Shown here: piece by piece, positions 8,798 to 17,799 of the stretch
Layout: each line of letters opens with the position of its first letter
Position numbering within the stretch: position 1 is the first letter of the stretch
Assembly (NCBI RefSeq): GCF_900009145.1
Contig: NZ_LN889782.1
Coordinates: 693,503-757,502, forward strand
Source of the DNA: Planktothrix tepida PCC 9214
Lineage (GTDB): Bacteria; Cyanobacteriota; Cyanobacteriia; Cyanobacteriales; Microcoleaceae
Direction: 5' to 3'
DNA: 64,000 nt
The notes under the pieces: model-generated
Told to the model about the DNA's origin: nothing
The model's input: only the letters and a program-made list of their open reading frames with translations
Database searches by the model: none
Translations under genes and position numbers: made by a program

Positions 8798-9958
8798 ATG
8801 ATTTGTTCTGTTCCTCAATCCTGCAATCCTTTTGCCTCCTTCTCCACCTCCCTGCAACGGTTTAAGCGTTATTGGTGGACAACGCTGCTAATTTGGTTGT
8901 GTTGGGTAGCCCCAGCCCAAGCTCAATTATTATTACGAGTCGCCATTGAAGATGGGGCCAATCAAGTGAAAGTTGGTAGTACAACGAAAGCCATTGTCCG
9001 AGATGGTAACGGCCAAGCCCTAGGGGAATTAGTAGCCATGGGGGGCGGTGTAGCTCAAACAAAATCAGGAAAAGTCGCCTTGGGAAACTGGCAAGGTTCT
9101 CAACTTTGGATTGATCCGAGTAATAATGGGAATGTTTGGATTGGTAACGGTTGGTATCGGGGACGAGTGTTATTAGTGCCTCGCAATGGTCGTTTAACGG
9201 CAATTAATTATGTTGATTTAGAGGAATATCTCTACAGCGTTCTGGGGGCGGAAATGGATGGCGGATGGCCCCAGGAAGCCCTGAAAGCCCAAGCGGTTGC
9301 AGCCCGAACCTACGCCCTCTACAAGCGTCAACGCAGCAATGGTATTTTTGATGTTGGGGATGACCAAGGTTGGCAAGTTTATAAAGGATTAGTTACGGAA
9401 TCTACCGGAACGGTGGCGGCGGTGAATGCCACAAGAGGACAGGTGTTAACCTATAACGGTCAAGCCATTTTAGCGGCGTTTCATTCTGCTTCTGGGGGAC
9501 ATACGGAAAACGTTGAGGACGTTTGGAATGAACCTTTGCCGTATTTACGGGGAGTCCCTGATTTTGACCAAGGAACCCCAGTGTTTGAGTGGACAAAAAC
9601 CTTTTCGCAAGCGGATTTAAGTAAACGAATTTCGGGTGTGGGGAATGTTACGACGATGACCCCACAACGGACTTCAGCGTTTGGTAGTATTCTAGCGATG
9701 AAAGTCGTCGGCGATAAAGGGGCGCGAGTGATGAGTGGGGAGGATATTGCTTCTGCGTTAGGACTGCGTAGCACTCGGTTTCAAGTCAGCCGTAAAAGTG
9801 GAACCACGAGTTTTCAAGTTACAGGTCGCGGGTTTGGTCACGGCGTTGGCTTAAGTCAATGGGGCGCTTATAATTTAGCCCGTGCGGGATACAATTACCA
9901 GCAAATTTTAGCCCATTATTACCGCAATACGGCTTTAGCAAAAATTGAAGTTCGTTAA
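8798..9958 (+). CDS. SpoIID/LytB domain exported protein
   Basis: 386 residues. A hydrophobic segment (about residues 25-42, ending APAQAQ) looks like a late-starting signal peptide. The rest matches the SpoIID/LytB family: VAARTYALYKRQ, HSASGGHTENVEDVW (the SGG and downstream W are family hallmarks), and near the end GFGHGVGLSQWGA. SpoIID is a lytic transglycosylase acting on peptidoglycan stripped of peptides. Cyanobacterial members are widespread with no known sporulation role, and a cell-wall remodelling function is inferred. It lies on the plus strand, divergent from rnz, and is followed by a palindromic repeat. Confidence 0.88.
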   Translation: MICSVPQSCNPFASFSTSLQRFKRYWWTTLLIWLCWVAPAQAQLLLRVAIEDGANQVKVGSTTKAIVRDGNGQALGELVAMGGGVAQTKSGKVALGNWQGSQLWIDPSNNGNVWIGNGWYRGRVLLVPRNGRLTAINYVDLEEYLYSVLGAEMDGGWPQEALKAQAVAARTYALYKRQRSNGIFDVGDDQGWQVYKGLVTESTGTVAAVNATRGQVLTYNGQAILAAFHSASGGHTENVEDVWNEPLPYLRGVPDFDQGTPVFEWTKTFSQADLSKRISGVGNVTTMTPQRTSAFGSILAMKVVGDKGARVMSGEDIASALGLRSTRFQVSRKSGTTSFQVTGRGFGHGVGLSQWGAYNLARAGYNYQQILAHYYRNTALAKIEVR

Positions 9959-9990
9959 CCCAGGTGTGTTCTCTTATTCTTAAAAAAAAA

Positions 9991-10012
9991 GCGCTGAAGG
10001 GCTTACAACGAG
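9991..10012. repeat. Palindromic repeat copy (GCGCTGAAGGGCTTAC)
   Basis: A slightly degenerate copy of the family seen at 7751. It follows an A9 run and lies 32 bases after the SpoIID-like stop, matching the family's preference for gene 3' ends. Confidence 0.65.
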
Positions 10013-10103
10013 GGATTAAACCCATTGCCCGTTTCAACCAAGCTCAAACTCCCTTGTTAAGATGGACTCTAGTTAGCTTTAGCTGAATAAGATAGTCAAA
10101 AAT

Positions 10104-10664
10104 ATGAGTCAAAGAACAGAAGCGGAAGCGATTATTCGTACCCATGTCCTTTGGGCAATGGGAGGTGGCTTAATTCCTTTACCCCTAGTTGATTTTGCTG
10201 CGGTAACGGCGATTCAATTGGAAATGTTACAGCAATTAGCCCGTCTTTATCAAGTTGACTATTCCCAAAGTACAGGAAAAGCATTTGTTTCTGCTTTAAC
10301 GGGAACCACCATTGCCCGTTTAGGAGCTAGTTTAGTTAAAGCAATTCCAGGGATAGGAACGATTATCGGAGGCGCATCCATGGCTTTGACTTCTGGGGCT
10401 TCAACCTATGCAGTGGGACAAGTTGCGATTAATCATTTTTCTAACTCAGGAAGTTTAAATAACTTTGCTGAAGAACAACTGAGAAAAGCCTACGATAGTG
10501 CGTTTGAAAAGGGGAAATCCTATGTTTCTGATTTAGAGAATGAAAAAGATCAAGCAGCGAATATCTATCAAGCTTTGGAAAAACTTGGAAAACTCAAAGA
10601 AATGGGGGTTTTAACGGAAGAAGAGTTCCAAGCTAAGAAAAAACAATTACTAGAACGGCTTTAA
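10104..10664 (+). CDS. DUF697 (YcjF-like) protein with C-terminal SHOCT
   Basis: 186 residues. The first ~120 match the DUF697 helical hydrophobic domain found fused to or beside Era-like GTPases (WAMGGGLIPLPLVDFAAVTAIQ, then a Gly/Ala-rich KAIPGIGTIIGG hairpin). The last ~32 residues are a SHOCT motif (LEKLGKLKEMGVLTEEEFQA), a short C-terminal helical hairpin common in bacterial proteins that oligomerise. The hydrophobic stretches suggest membrane association. It stands alone; no GTPase gene is adjacent. It ends 13 bases from the convergent hybrid kinase. Confidence 0.8.
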   Translation: MSQRTEAEAIIRTHVLWAMGGGLIPLPLVDFAAVTAIQLEMLQQLARLYQVDYSQSTGKAFVSALTGTTIARLGASLVKAIPGIGTIIGGASMALTSGASTYAVGQVAINHFSNSGSLNNFAEEQLRKAYDSAFEKGKSYVSDLENEKDQAANIYQALEKLGKLKEMGVLTEEEFQAKKKQLLERL

Positions 10665-10677
10665 AGAGCTTTGAACC

Positions 10678-13600
10678 CTACTTCAAAATCAGGGTTTCTG
10701 TAACGGCTAAAATTTGATCAAATTGAAATTCATCAGCTAATTTTTTGAGGATTAATGCTAAGGCTGAATAGGATTCAGGAATTTCCTGAATTAACTCAAA
10801 AACCCGCTTTTCTTGAGTACATAATACCGCTTCATGAAACTCTTGAATCCAAGCCGGAGGCATTAATACTAAACAATCTAAGGTTAAATCTTCCGACGGT
10901 GAGATTCTTTCTAAATGGGAGTTTAAATAGCTTGGGGTTTGAGAGTCTGCATATTCATATTCTAAACCCAAATACTTTGCCATTTTTTCAAAGATAATAT
11001 GATCTTGGAAGGGTTTACTCACAAAATCATCACATCCGGCTTGCAAAACTTGGGCACGTTCTTCTTTAAAGGCATTTGCTGTTAATGCAATAATAATAGG
11101 GGAATTTTCCGAGGTGGAATTTGCCCGAATGCGACGAGTTGCTTCAATTCCATCCATGATCGGCATTCGCATATCCATCCAAATTAAATGGGGTTGCCAA
11201 CTTAAGCTTAATTCTACGGCTTCTTGACCGTTGAGGGCTTCTCGAACTTCAAACCCCGTTGTTGATAAAAGCTCCACTAAAACTTGGCGATTTTCGACGG
11301 CATCTTCAACAATTAAAATCCGATAGGTTGGTTGTCCTGCGACTAAACCCACCACAGATTTTTTAGAAAGTTGGGGTTGAATATCGCAATGGTCTGCCAA
11401 ACCTGTTTTAATAAAAAATTTAACCCAAGTTCCTGTTCCTAAGAGACTATTAACGGTAATATTTCCTCCCATCATTTGCACAAATTGTTGACTGATGGGT
11501 AAACCTAACCCGGTTCCTTCTTTGGATTTTCGTCCTGTTTCTGTTTGTGCAAAGGCTTCAAATAATAAATCAATTTCTTCAGAGGCAATACCTGGGCCAG
11601 TATCCTCGACTTCAAAGGTAATTTTAATGGGTTCGGGTAAAACGTCTATAGGTTCTGAATTTTGAGCCTCCGTTGTGATAGATTTGGGAAAAATAGTGTC
11701 TTGTTTAACCCGTAAAATTACACAACCGACTTCTGTAAATTTAATCGCATTTCCCAATAAATTAATTAAGACTTGGCGAAGCTTACTTTCATCGGTTTTA
11801 ATATATTGAGGTACATTTTGATCGCGTTCAAAAATTAAATTTAATCCTTTCATTTCTGCTTTTAATTCTAACATTTCTTGCAAGTTATTTAACAAGCGAT
11901 AAAGATCAAAACTGGTTTCATTGAGTGTGAGTCGTCCCGCTTCTATTTTAGACATTTCTAAAACATCATTAATTAAATCGAGTAAATGTTCTCCACTGCG
12001 TTCAATAATTCGGAGATATTCCTGTTGGACAGAACTTAATCCTGAATGTTTCGCTAAAATTTGAGTAAAGCCTAAAATCGCATTCAGAGGTGTTCTTAAT
12101 TCATGACTCATATTGGCTAAAAATTCACTTTTAGCATGGTTCGCTGCATCGGCTGTGTCTTTAGCTTCCTTCAATTGAGCTAATAATTTCGCTTGTTGAA
12201 TGGCTACCCCTAATTGATTCGCAACTTGGGTTAATAAACTCACTTCTCTGGGTTGCCAATGACGGCTACTGGTATGTTGATAAGCTCCTAATAATCCCCA
12301 TAATATTTCTCCTACAAAAACCGGAACTAAAATATAAGCTCGAATCTGAAATTGTTGTAAAACTTTGAGGGTAGAGGGGGATAAAGGGGCATTAAAAATA
12401 TCATCAATAATTAAAGGCTGATGGTTTTGATATTGATCAATTTTGGGATATTTAAAATGAGTTTCTAACCATAAATTTTTATGTTCAGCTTGTTCTAAAG
12501 GAATGCCGCAGGACAGTTTAGATTCAAAAATAAATTCTCCGCGACGGTCGGATATAAAACGATAGACCACGACGCGATCGCATTGTAAAATTTGTCTGAC
12601 TTCCTGGGTCGTTGCACTAAAAATTGTATCAATATCTAAAGTTTGACGAATCCGATCAATAACCCGTGCTAAAGCTCGTTCTTGTTCGGCAACTTTTGCC
12701 TGTTCTTCTGAACGTTTTTGAGCTTGGGTTAAGAGTTCTGCTTGTTGTAAAGCAACGCCTAATTGAACGGCAATTTTCCGCACAAATTCAATTTCTTTTT
12801 TTTGCCATTGACGAGGAGTTGAACATTGATGAATACATAATAACCCCCATAATTCATCCCCTTGAAGTAAGGCAATAACTAAATTGGCTTTAATTTGAAA
12901 TTGAGCTAACAGTTGCACATAACAATCCGTTAAGTCCCCCTGATAAATATCAGGTAAAACCAAGACATGACCGAGGGGATAATTTTGAGCAAATCTTGCG
13001 CCAAAACAATGATCTTCTATCTCAGTTTCTAAAACCGAACAAAAGGGAAATAAAACATTTTCTGAAACAAATTTTCCGTAATTCCAATAGGAATTAGGCT
13101 CAAATTGAAATACAGCCACTCGATCAGCATTTAAAAGTTGACGAAGTTCAGAAGTGGCGGTTTGAAAAATCGTATTAATATCTAAAGTGCGACGAATTTT
13201 ATCAATGACTTGGGCTAAAGCTCGTTCTCGTTCTGCTTCCTCCACTAAACTTTCGGCTTGGCGTCGCAATTCATCAGCTAATATGGTTTCTAAATCTCGT
13301 TTTTGCTTTTCCGTTTGGGCGAGTAATTCAGCTTGTTGAATTGCGACTCCCAATTGTCCGCCAATTTGAACTAAAAACTTAATTTCTGAGGTTTCCCAAT
13401 GTCGAGCACTTTGATTTTGGTAGACCGCTAATAATCCCCATAATTGTTTCCCTTGATAAATTGCAATAATTGCATAAGCTTGGGCTTCATACCGTTCTAA
13501 CGCTTGAATATAACAGGTAGAAAAATTAGCTTTATAAATATTGTCACAAACTCGAAAAACTTCTCCCCGTGTAAAATCTCCCCCTTGGGTTTCTTGTAAA

Positions 13601-14568
13601 TAGCTATCAGTAACGTAGGGAGTTGCTAAATATTTCAGGCTACATTGACTAATATTAGCTCCAAATTGTGGATCATATTTTTGTTCTTCAATTAAAGATT
13701 TCCATCCTTCGGCTTTAGATTCAACTAAAAATTCTCCACTCCAGTCAGCATTAAATCGATAAATCACCACCCGATCAGCTTTTAAAAGTTGACGAACTTC
13801 TTGGGTTGTGGTTGTAAAAATCGTATCCAGTTGTAAGGATTGACGAATTTTATTAATAATAGCAGCAACAGCTTTTTCTCTTTCAACAGCCTGATTTACC
13901 GCTTGGGTTAAATATTCAGACTGCATTTGCAATTTTTTAACAAATTCTGCGTGTTGTAATGCCACGCCTAAATGGGTGGCAATTTGGCGGACAAATTCCA
14001 TTTCCGATTCTTGCCATTCACGGGGGCTGGAACATTGATGAATGCACAGTAATCCCCATAAATTTTCCCCTTTCAGTAAGGGTGCAACTAAATTAGCCCT
14101 GATTTGAAATTGGGATAACATTTGGGCATAGCAACGCGGTAATGGTAACGTATAAATATCATCGGCTGCCCAGATTTTGCCATAAAAATAATAGTTAATA
14201 TAATGTTCTCCAAAACAGTGATCTTTGATTTTTGCGGATAATGCTGAACGAAAATTGGGTAAAACATCTTCAGATACAAATTCTCCCCGTTGATATTGGG
14301 AATCTGGATCAAACCGATACATTCCCACCCGATCTGCATTCAACAATTGACGCACTTCAATCGCTGTAGACTTAAAAATACTATCTAAATCTAAAGATTC
14401 TCGAATTTTACTAATAACCGCAAATAGTGCTTTTTGTTGGGCCACTTGATAAGGTTCTGTACTCTTGGCTTTTTCGAGTTGTAATACCCGTTTTCGCAGG
14501 GTTTCAAGTTCCTGAATTAAGGGTGCTTCCGTCTCCTTATTGCTTGAAATTGGTTCAGGTTCAGACAT
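10678..14568 (-). CDS. Four-GAF hybrid histidine kinase, putative DXCF cyanobacteriochrome
   Basis: 1296 residues. A short coiled coil leads into four phytochrome-like GAF domains (about 45-210, 235-415, 450-615, 635-800), then HisKA (H822 in MSHELRTPLN), HATPase (N940; DTGPGIA; GTGLGL) and a receiver (D1132 in MDMRMP). A helical C-terminal tail of about 90 residues follows. GAF1 has DHCF with C118 and a canonical-position C146; GAF3 has DHCF with C521 and C549. In both the spacing is 28 residues, the arrangement of DXCF blue/green cyanobacteriochromes such as TePixJ. The residue after the canonical Cys is Tyr rather than the usual His. GAF2 keeps a Cys at that position (C352) with an insertion and no DXCF; GAF4 has neither. 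The start overlaps the end of the upstream GGDEF regulator by 8 bases. Confidence 0.88.
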   Translation of the reverse strand: MSEPEPISSNKETEAPLIQELETLRKRVLQLEKAKSTEPYQVAQQKALFAVISKIRESLDLDSIFKSTAIEVRQLLNADRVGMYRFDPDSQYQRGEFVSEDVLPNFRSALSAKIKDHCFGEHYINYYFYGKIWAADDIYTLPLPRCYAQMLSQFQIRANLVAPLLKGENLWGLLCIHQCSSPREWQESEMEFVRQIATHLGVALQHAEFVKKLQMQSEYLTQAVNQAVEREKAVAAIINKIRQSLQLDTIFTTTTQEVRQLLKADRVVIYRFNADWSGEFLVESKAEGWKSLIEEQKYDPQFGANISQCSLKYLATPYVTDSYLQETQGGDFTRGEVFRVCDNIYKANFSTCYIQALERYEAQAYAIIAIYQGKQLWGLLAVYQNQSARHWETSEIKFLVQIGGQLGVAIQQAELLAQTEKQKRDLETILADELRRQAESLVEEAERERALAQVIDKIRRTLDINTIFQTATSELRQLLNADRVAVFQFEPNSYWNYGKFVSENVLFPFCSVLETEIEDHCFGARFAQNYPLGHVLVLPDIYQGDLTDCYVQLLAQFQIKANLVIALLQGDELWGLLCIHQCSTPRQWQKKEIEFVRKIAVQLGVALQQAELLTQAQKRSEEQAKVAEQERALARVIDRIRQTLDIDTIFSATTQEVRQILQCDRVVVYRFISDRRGEFIFESKLSCGIPLEQAEHKNLWLETHFKYPKIDQYQNHQPLIIDDIFNAPLSPSTLKVLQQFQIRAYILVPVFVGEILWGLLGAYQHTSSRHWQPREVSLLTQVANQLGVAIQQAKLLAQLKEAKDTADAANHAKSEFLANMSHELRTPLNAILGFTQILAKHSGLSSVQQEYLRIIERSGEHLLDLINDVLEMSKIEAGRLTLNETSFDLYRLLNNLQEMLELKAEMKGLNLIFERDQNVPQYIKTDESKLRQVLINLLGNAIKFTEVGCVILRVKQDTIFPKSITTEAQNSEPIDVLPEPIKITFEVEDTGPGIASEEIDLLFEAFAQTETGRKSKEGTGLGLPISQQFVQMMGGNITVNSLLGTGTWVKFFIKTGLADHCDIQPQLSKKSVVGLVAGQPTYRILIVEDAVENRQVLVELLSTTGFEVREALNGQEAVELSLSWQPHLIWMDMRMPIMDGIEATRRIRANSTSENSPIIIALTANAFKEERAQVLQAGCDDFVSKPFQDHIIFEKMAKYLGLEYEYADSQTPSYLNSHLERISPSEDLTLDCLVLMPPAWIQEFHEAVLCTQEKRVFELIQEIPESYSALALILKKLADEFQFDQILAVTETLILK

Positions 14569-15607
14569 AGGTTTTATTTAATAAAGTAACACTACAATTT
14601 CGACCTTGTTTTTTAGCTTGATAGAGGGCACGATCAGCCCATTCAATTAATAGAGAGGGACTAAATTGGAAATGGGGAATTAGGCAGGTAATTCCTAAGC
14701 TTAAGGTGATATAAGGGCTGACTTGGGAATGGTCATGAACCAGTTTTAGAGATTGTACTTTTTTTTGAATCGTTTGGGCAATTATTTCGGCTTCTAGGAG
14801 ATCCGTTTCCGGTAAAATAACCGCAAATTCTTCCCCCCCATAACGAGCAACTAAATCTGTTGTCCGGGGAATGGCTTGACTAATGGCTTGGGCGATCGCG
14901 CGTAAACAATCATCTCCGGCTTGATGACCATAAGTATCATTATAGGATTTAAAGTAATCCACATCACACATGATTAAAGCCAGGGTTTTTTGTTCTTGAC
15001 AAAGCTGCATCCATTGCTGTTGCAAATAGTGATCAAATTGTCGTCGATTTGCGGTTTGAGTTAATCCATCTAAATGAGCTAACCGTTGTAATTCTTGATT
15101 GAGTTTTTGGAGTTCAGATTGAGATTCTTTGAGAGCGATTTCAATTTCTTTTCGAGCTTTAATTTCTTGTTGTAATCGTTCATTTTTTTCTAAGAGTTGT
15201 TGATGTTGACTTCGGAGGGTGAGGTGGTTTTTAACCCGAACTAAAACTTCTTCAACTTGAAAAGGTTTGGTAATATAATCAACGCCTCCAACACTAAAAG
15301 CTTTGACTTTATCTAAAACATTATCTAACGCACTAATAAAAATAATGGGAATTTCGGCAGTCATGGGGTCAGATTTGAGAGCTTGACAGACTTCATAGCC
15401 ATCAAGATCCGGTAACTTAATATCCAGAACAATCAAATCCGGTGGAGCAGCTTTAGCCGTTTTTAATGCCATTACTCCTTTTGTCACCCGTCTGACTTCA
15501 TATTGATGTTCCATTAACATCGTTGATAATAGTCTTAAATTATCGGGTTTGTCATCAACTAATAAAATACTTCCTGGGGAAGATTGTGAATTTGCAAAAT
15601 GAATCAT
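14561..15607 (-). CDS. Response regulator with GGDEF output (REC-diguanylate cyclase)
   Basis: 348 residues. The receiver (about 13-130) has acidic pair D18/D19, phosphoacceptor D62 (VLDIKLPD), and the switch lysine in YITKPF. A coiled coil at about 130-180 leads to a GGDEF domain whose active site is GGEEF at 257-261. An RxxD inhibitory site (RTTD, 248-251) lies five residues before it. The domain should therefore make cyclic di-GMP with product inhibition, activated by phosphorylation as in WspR-type enzymes. It is first in a two-gene operon. The next ATG overlaps its TGA region by 8 bases, so the hybrid kinase is the obvious partner. Its own start is followed upstream by a 398-base regulatory region. 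Confidence 0.92.
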   Translation of the reverse strand: MIHFANSQSSPGSILLVDDKPDNLRLLSTMLMEHQYEVRRVTKGVMALKTAKAAPPDLIVLDIKLPDLDGYEVCQALKSDPMTAEIPIIFISALDNVLDKVKAFSVGGVDYITKPFQVEEVLVRVKNHLTLRSQHQQLLEKNERLQQEIKARKEIEIALKESQSELQKLNQELQRLAHLDGLTQTANRRQFDHYLQQQWMQLCQEQKTLALIMCDVDYFKSYNDTYGHQAGDDCLRAIAQAISQAIPRTTDLVARYGGEEFAVILPETDLLEAEIIAQTIQKKVQSLKLVHDHSQVSPYITLSLGITCLIPHFQFSPSLLIEWADRALYQAKKQGRNCSVTLLNKTYV

Positions 15608-16005
15608 TATAAACGACGGGGGACAGGTTAAAGTAAATAGGGAACCAGTTAATATGTGAAATTCGAGGGCTTAAAAAATCAAAAAATTGATTATTGATCG
15701 TTGCATCTATTTTATCAGAATTCTTAGCCGTTGATTAAAAGATGGATGTTTCTGATGATATTAAGGTCAAGGGGAATAGACCGCCCCTATTGAGCCGTTA
15801 ACCGTATCACTAGGTAAGGATTTTAATTAAAAATCCGTAATTTTACGGATTGTTTTTCACCTCTAAAAGACTCAAGCTCTCCAATTTTCATCCAGATGTC
15901 ATATCTCTGCCACAAGGATGTCATACTCGTCCTATATCTTAAGAAATATCAGGGCAGACAGAAACCAGTCCAATCCCTGAAACCCTTATAGATGAGGTAT
16001 TAAAT
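15608..16005. promoter_or_regulatory. Divergent control region between the GGDEF regulator and the Deg protease
   Basis: 398 bases, no gene. Two features stand out. A 20-base near-perfect palindrome, AATCCGTAA-TT-TTACGGATT, spans 15832-15851. Two direct copies of GATGTCATA lie at 15895-15903 and 15917-15925, 22 bases apart (two helical turns), 80-110 bases before the protease start. The spacing suits a tandem-binding OmpR-type regulator. A GAGG ribosome binding site (15992-15995) supports the protease start. Confidence 0.5.
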
Positions 16006-17316
16006 ATGAAATCCGATTTTGATCCAGCAAATTCTTTAGAGTCCCGTCGTTTAGAGTGGACAGACGCATCTCACTCCGCTTCCCAACGTTCTCGGACACA
16101 ATCTTTAAAATCTTTATCTTTAATCGTATTAGGAACAGGCTTAGGAATTGCAGGGGTGTCCCTGACTCATCAACTGCAACAACCTCCTCAGCCCACTCAA
16201 CCCACTCAGCCAACGGTGGCTTCTCCCGCCGTACCTGCGCCGATTCCAACCCAGGTAAGTTCTATGTCAGGAACCATTGCTGATCCTGACCTGATCACTT
16301 CTGTTGTGGAACGCTTTGGGCCGGCTGTTGTGCGAATTAATGCCACAAAGACCGTTGAAAGTCAGGTTCCTGAAGGGTTTAATGATCCGTTTTTTCAACG
16401 GTTCTTTGGTTCCCAAATGCCCAATTCTCCTCAACAGGAAATTGTTAGAGGTTCAGGGTCAGGATTTATTGTCAATTCTAATGGTCGAATTATTACCAAT
16501 GCTCACGTTGTCGATGGGGTAACAAAGGTCTCTGTTGTTCTTAAAGATGGTCGTCAATTTGAAGGAAAAGTCATTGGAACTGATCCGGTCACGGATGTTG
16601 CTGTTGTTCAAATTGAAGCGAATAATTTACCAACGGTTTCATTAGGCAATTCAGATGTCTTACAACCGGGGGAATTAGCGATCGCCATTGGCAACCCTTT
16701 AGGATTAGATAATACTGTAACAGTTGGTATTGTTAGTGCCACAGGTCGTTCGGGTAGTGAAGTCGGAATTCCTGATAAACGAGTTAGTTTTATTCAAACC
16801 GATGCCGCTATTAATCCAGGGAATTCTGGGGGGCCGTTACTCAATCAAAAAGGTGAAGTGATTGGGATGAATACGGCGATTATTCAAGGCGCCCAAGGAT
16901 TAGGATTTGCAATTCCGATTAACCAAGTTCAACATATTGCGGAGCAAATTTCGACGAAAGGGAAAGTCGAACATCCTTATTTAGGAATTCAGATGGTAAC
17001 GCTTTCTCCTGAAGTCAAAGAAAGTTTAAATCAAGATCCCAATAGTCCAATTAGTGTGAATGAAGATCGCGGGATATTAATTGTTCGAGTCATCCCCAAT
17101 TCCCCTGCTCATCAATCAGGATTACGCGCTGGAGATGTAATTGTTCAAGTTGAAAATAAACCTGTTACCAAAGCCGATGAAGTTCAACAAGCCGTTGAAA
17201 ATGTAACGGTCGGAAGTTCGTTAAAAATGCAAATTCAACGCCAAGGTCAACCCTTAAATTTAGAGGTAAAAACCGGAGCCATCCCAACCCAAGAATCAGT
17301 AATCAATAATCAATAA
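16006..17316 (+). CDS. Deg/HtrA-family serine protease (HhoA/HhoB/HtrA type)
   Basis: 436 residues. An N-terminal hydrophobic segment (about 33-54) after a polar start looks like a signal anchor or signal peptide. A Pro/Thr/Gln-rich linker follows. The trypsin-like domain has the full triad: H167 (TNAHVVDG), D197 (VTDVAVV) and S274 (NPGNSGGP). One PDZ domain follows (about 325-420; GILIVRVIPNSPAHQSGLRAGD). A single PDZ fits cyanobacterial HhoA, HhoB or HtrA. I cannot say which of the three from this sequence alone. These periplasmic or thylakoid-lumen proteases handle damaged proteins under heat and light stress. The stop is followed by degenerate then perfect heptamer repeats. Confidence 0.92.
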   Translation: MKSDFDPANSLESRRLEWTDASHSASQRSRTQSLKSLSLIVLGTGLGIAGVSLTHQLQQPPQPTQPTQPTVASPAVPAPIPTQVSSMSGTIADPDLITSVVERFGPAVVRINATKTVESQVPEGFNDPFFQRFFGSQMPNSPQQEIVRGSGSGFIVNSNGRIITNAHVVDGVTKVSVVLKDGRQFEGKVIGTDPVTDVAVVQIEANNLPTVSLGNSDVLQPGELAIAIGNPLGLDNTVTVGIVSATGRSGSEVGIPDKRVSFIQTDAAINPGNSGGPLLNQKGEVIGMNTAIIQGAQGLGFAIPINQVQHIAEQISTKGKVEHPYLGIQMVTLSPEVKESLNQDPNSPISVNEDRGILIVRVIPNSPAHQSGLRAGDVIVQVENKPVTKADEVQQAVENVTVGSSLKMQIQRQGQPLNLEVKTGAIPTQESVINNQ

Positions 17317-17390
17317 CAGTATTCAGTTATCAGTTTCCAGCCTTCAGCACTCAGTCTCTAACCCCTAATTAACAACCCTCAACTATTGAC

Positions 17391-17467
17391 TGATAACTGA
17401 TAACTGATAACTGATAACTGATAACTGATAACTGATAACTGATAACTGATAACTGATAACTGATAAC
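17391..17467. repeat. Heptamer tandem repeat, 11 perfect TGATAAC units
   Basis: Seventy-seven bases made of eleven uninterrupted TGATAAC units, a short tandemly repeated repetitive (STRR) sequence of the cyanobacterial type. Degenerate units extend upstream to about 17318. It sits between the convergent ends of the Deg protease gene and ureA, 3 bases before the ureA stop. On the other strand it reads GTTATCA, the same heptamer as in the pil spacers. Confidence 0.95.
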
Positions 17468-17469
17468 TG

Positions 17470-17772
17470 TTAATTAATCGGATCATGAACCGTTACTAAT
17501 TTTGTCCCATCGGGAAAGGTCGCTTCTACCTGAACTTCATGAATCATTTCAGGAATGCCTTCCATAACCTCTTCCCGCTTTAAAATTGTTTTTCCATAAC
17601 TCATTAATTCAGCCACAGTGCGTCCTTCCCTAGCTCCTTCTAAAATAGCAGCAGTAATATAAGCAACAGCTTCAGGATAATTCAATTTTAATCCTTTTTC
17701 TTTGCGTCTTTCTGCTAATAAAGCAGCCGTAAAAATTAAAAGTTTATCTTTTTCTTGGGGAGATAATTGCAT
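17470..17772 (-). CDS. ureA: Urease subunit gamma
   Basis: 100 residues, full length for UreA, beginning [20 protein letters not shown] and ending with VTVHDPIN, both typical. With UreB and UreC it forms the nickel urease that hydrolyses urea to ammonia and carbamate. AAGGA lies about 8 bases before the start. It is last in the minus-strand run ureF-ureG-ureD-ureA, 27 bases after the ureD stop. Downstream there is only a heptamer repeat array and a gene on the opposite strand, so the usual ureB and ureC do not follow. They must lie elsewhere if the enzyme is functional. Confidence 0.96.
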   Translation of the reverse strand: MQLSPQEKDKLLIFTAALLAERRKEKGLKLNYPEAVAYITAAILEGAREGRTVAELMSYGKTILKREEVMEGIPEMIHEVQVEATFPDGTKLVTVHDPIN

Positions 17773-17799
17773 AAATAATCCTTGCGGAATTTTAACAGA

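Noticed and set aside
15832-15851. Rho-independent terminator
   Set aside because: No gene ends on the proper strand nearby and the loop would be two bases; an operator-like palindrome is a better description.
17391-17467. CRISPR array
   Set aside because: Units are 7 bases, adjacent and identical, with no spacers; this is a heptamer tandem repeat.
17317-17469. ureB or ureC remnant after ureA
   Set aside because: The spacer is only heptamer and degenerate repeat sequence; no urease beta or alpha motif in any frame.
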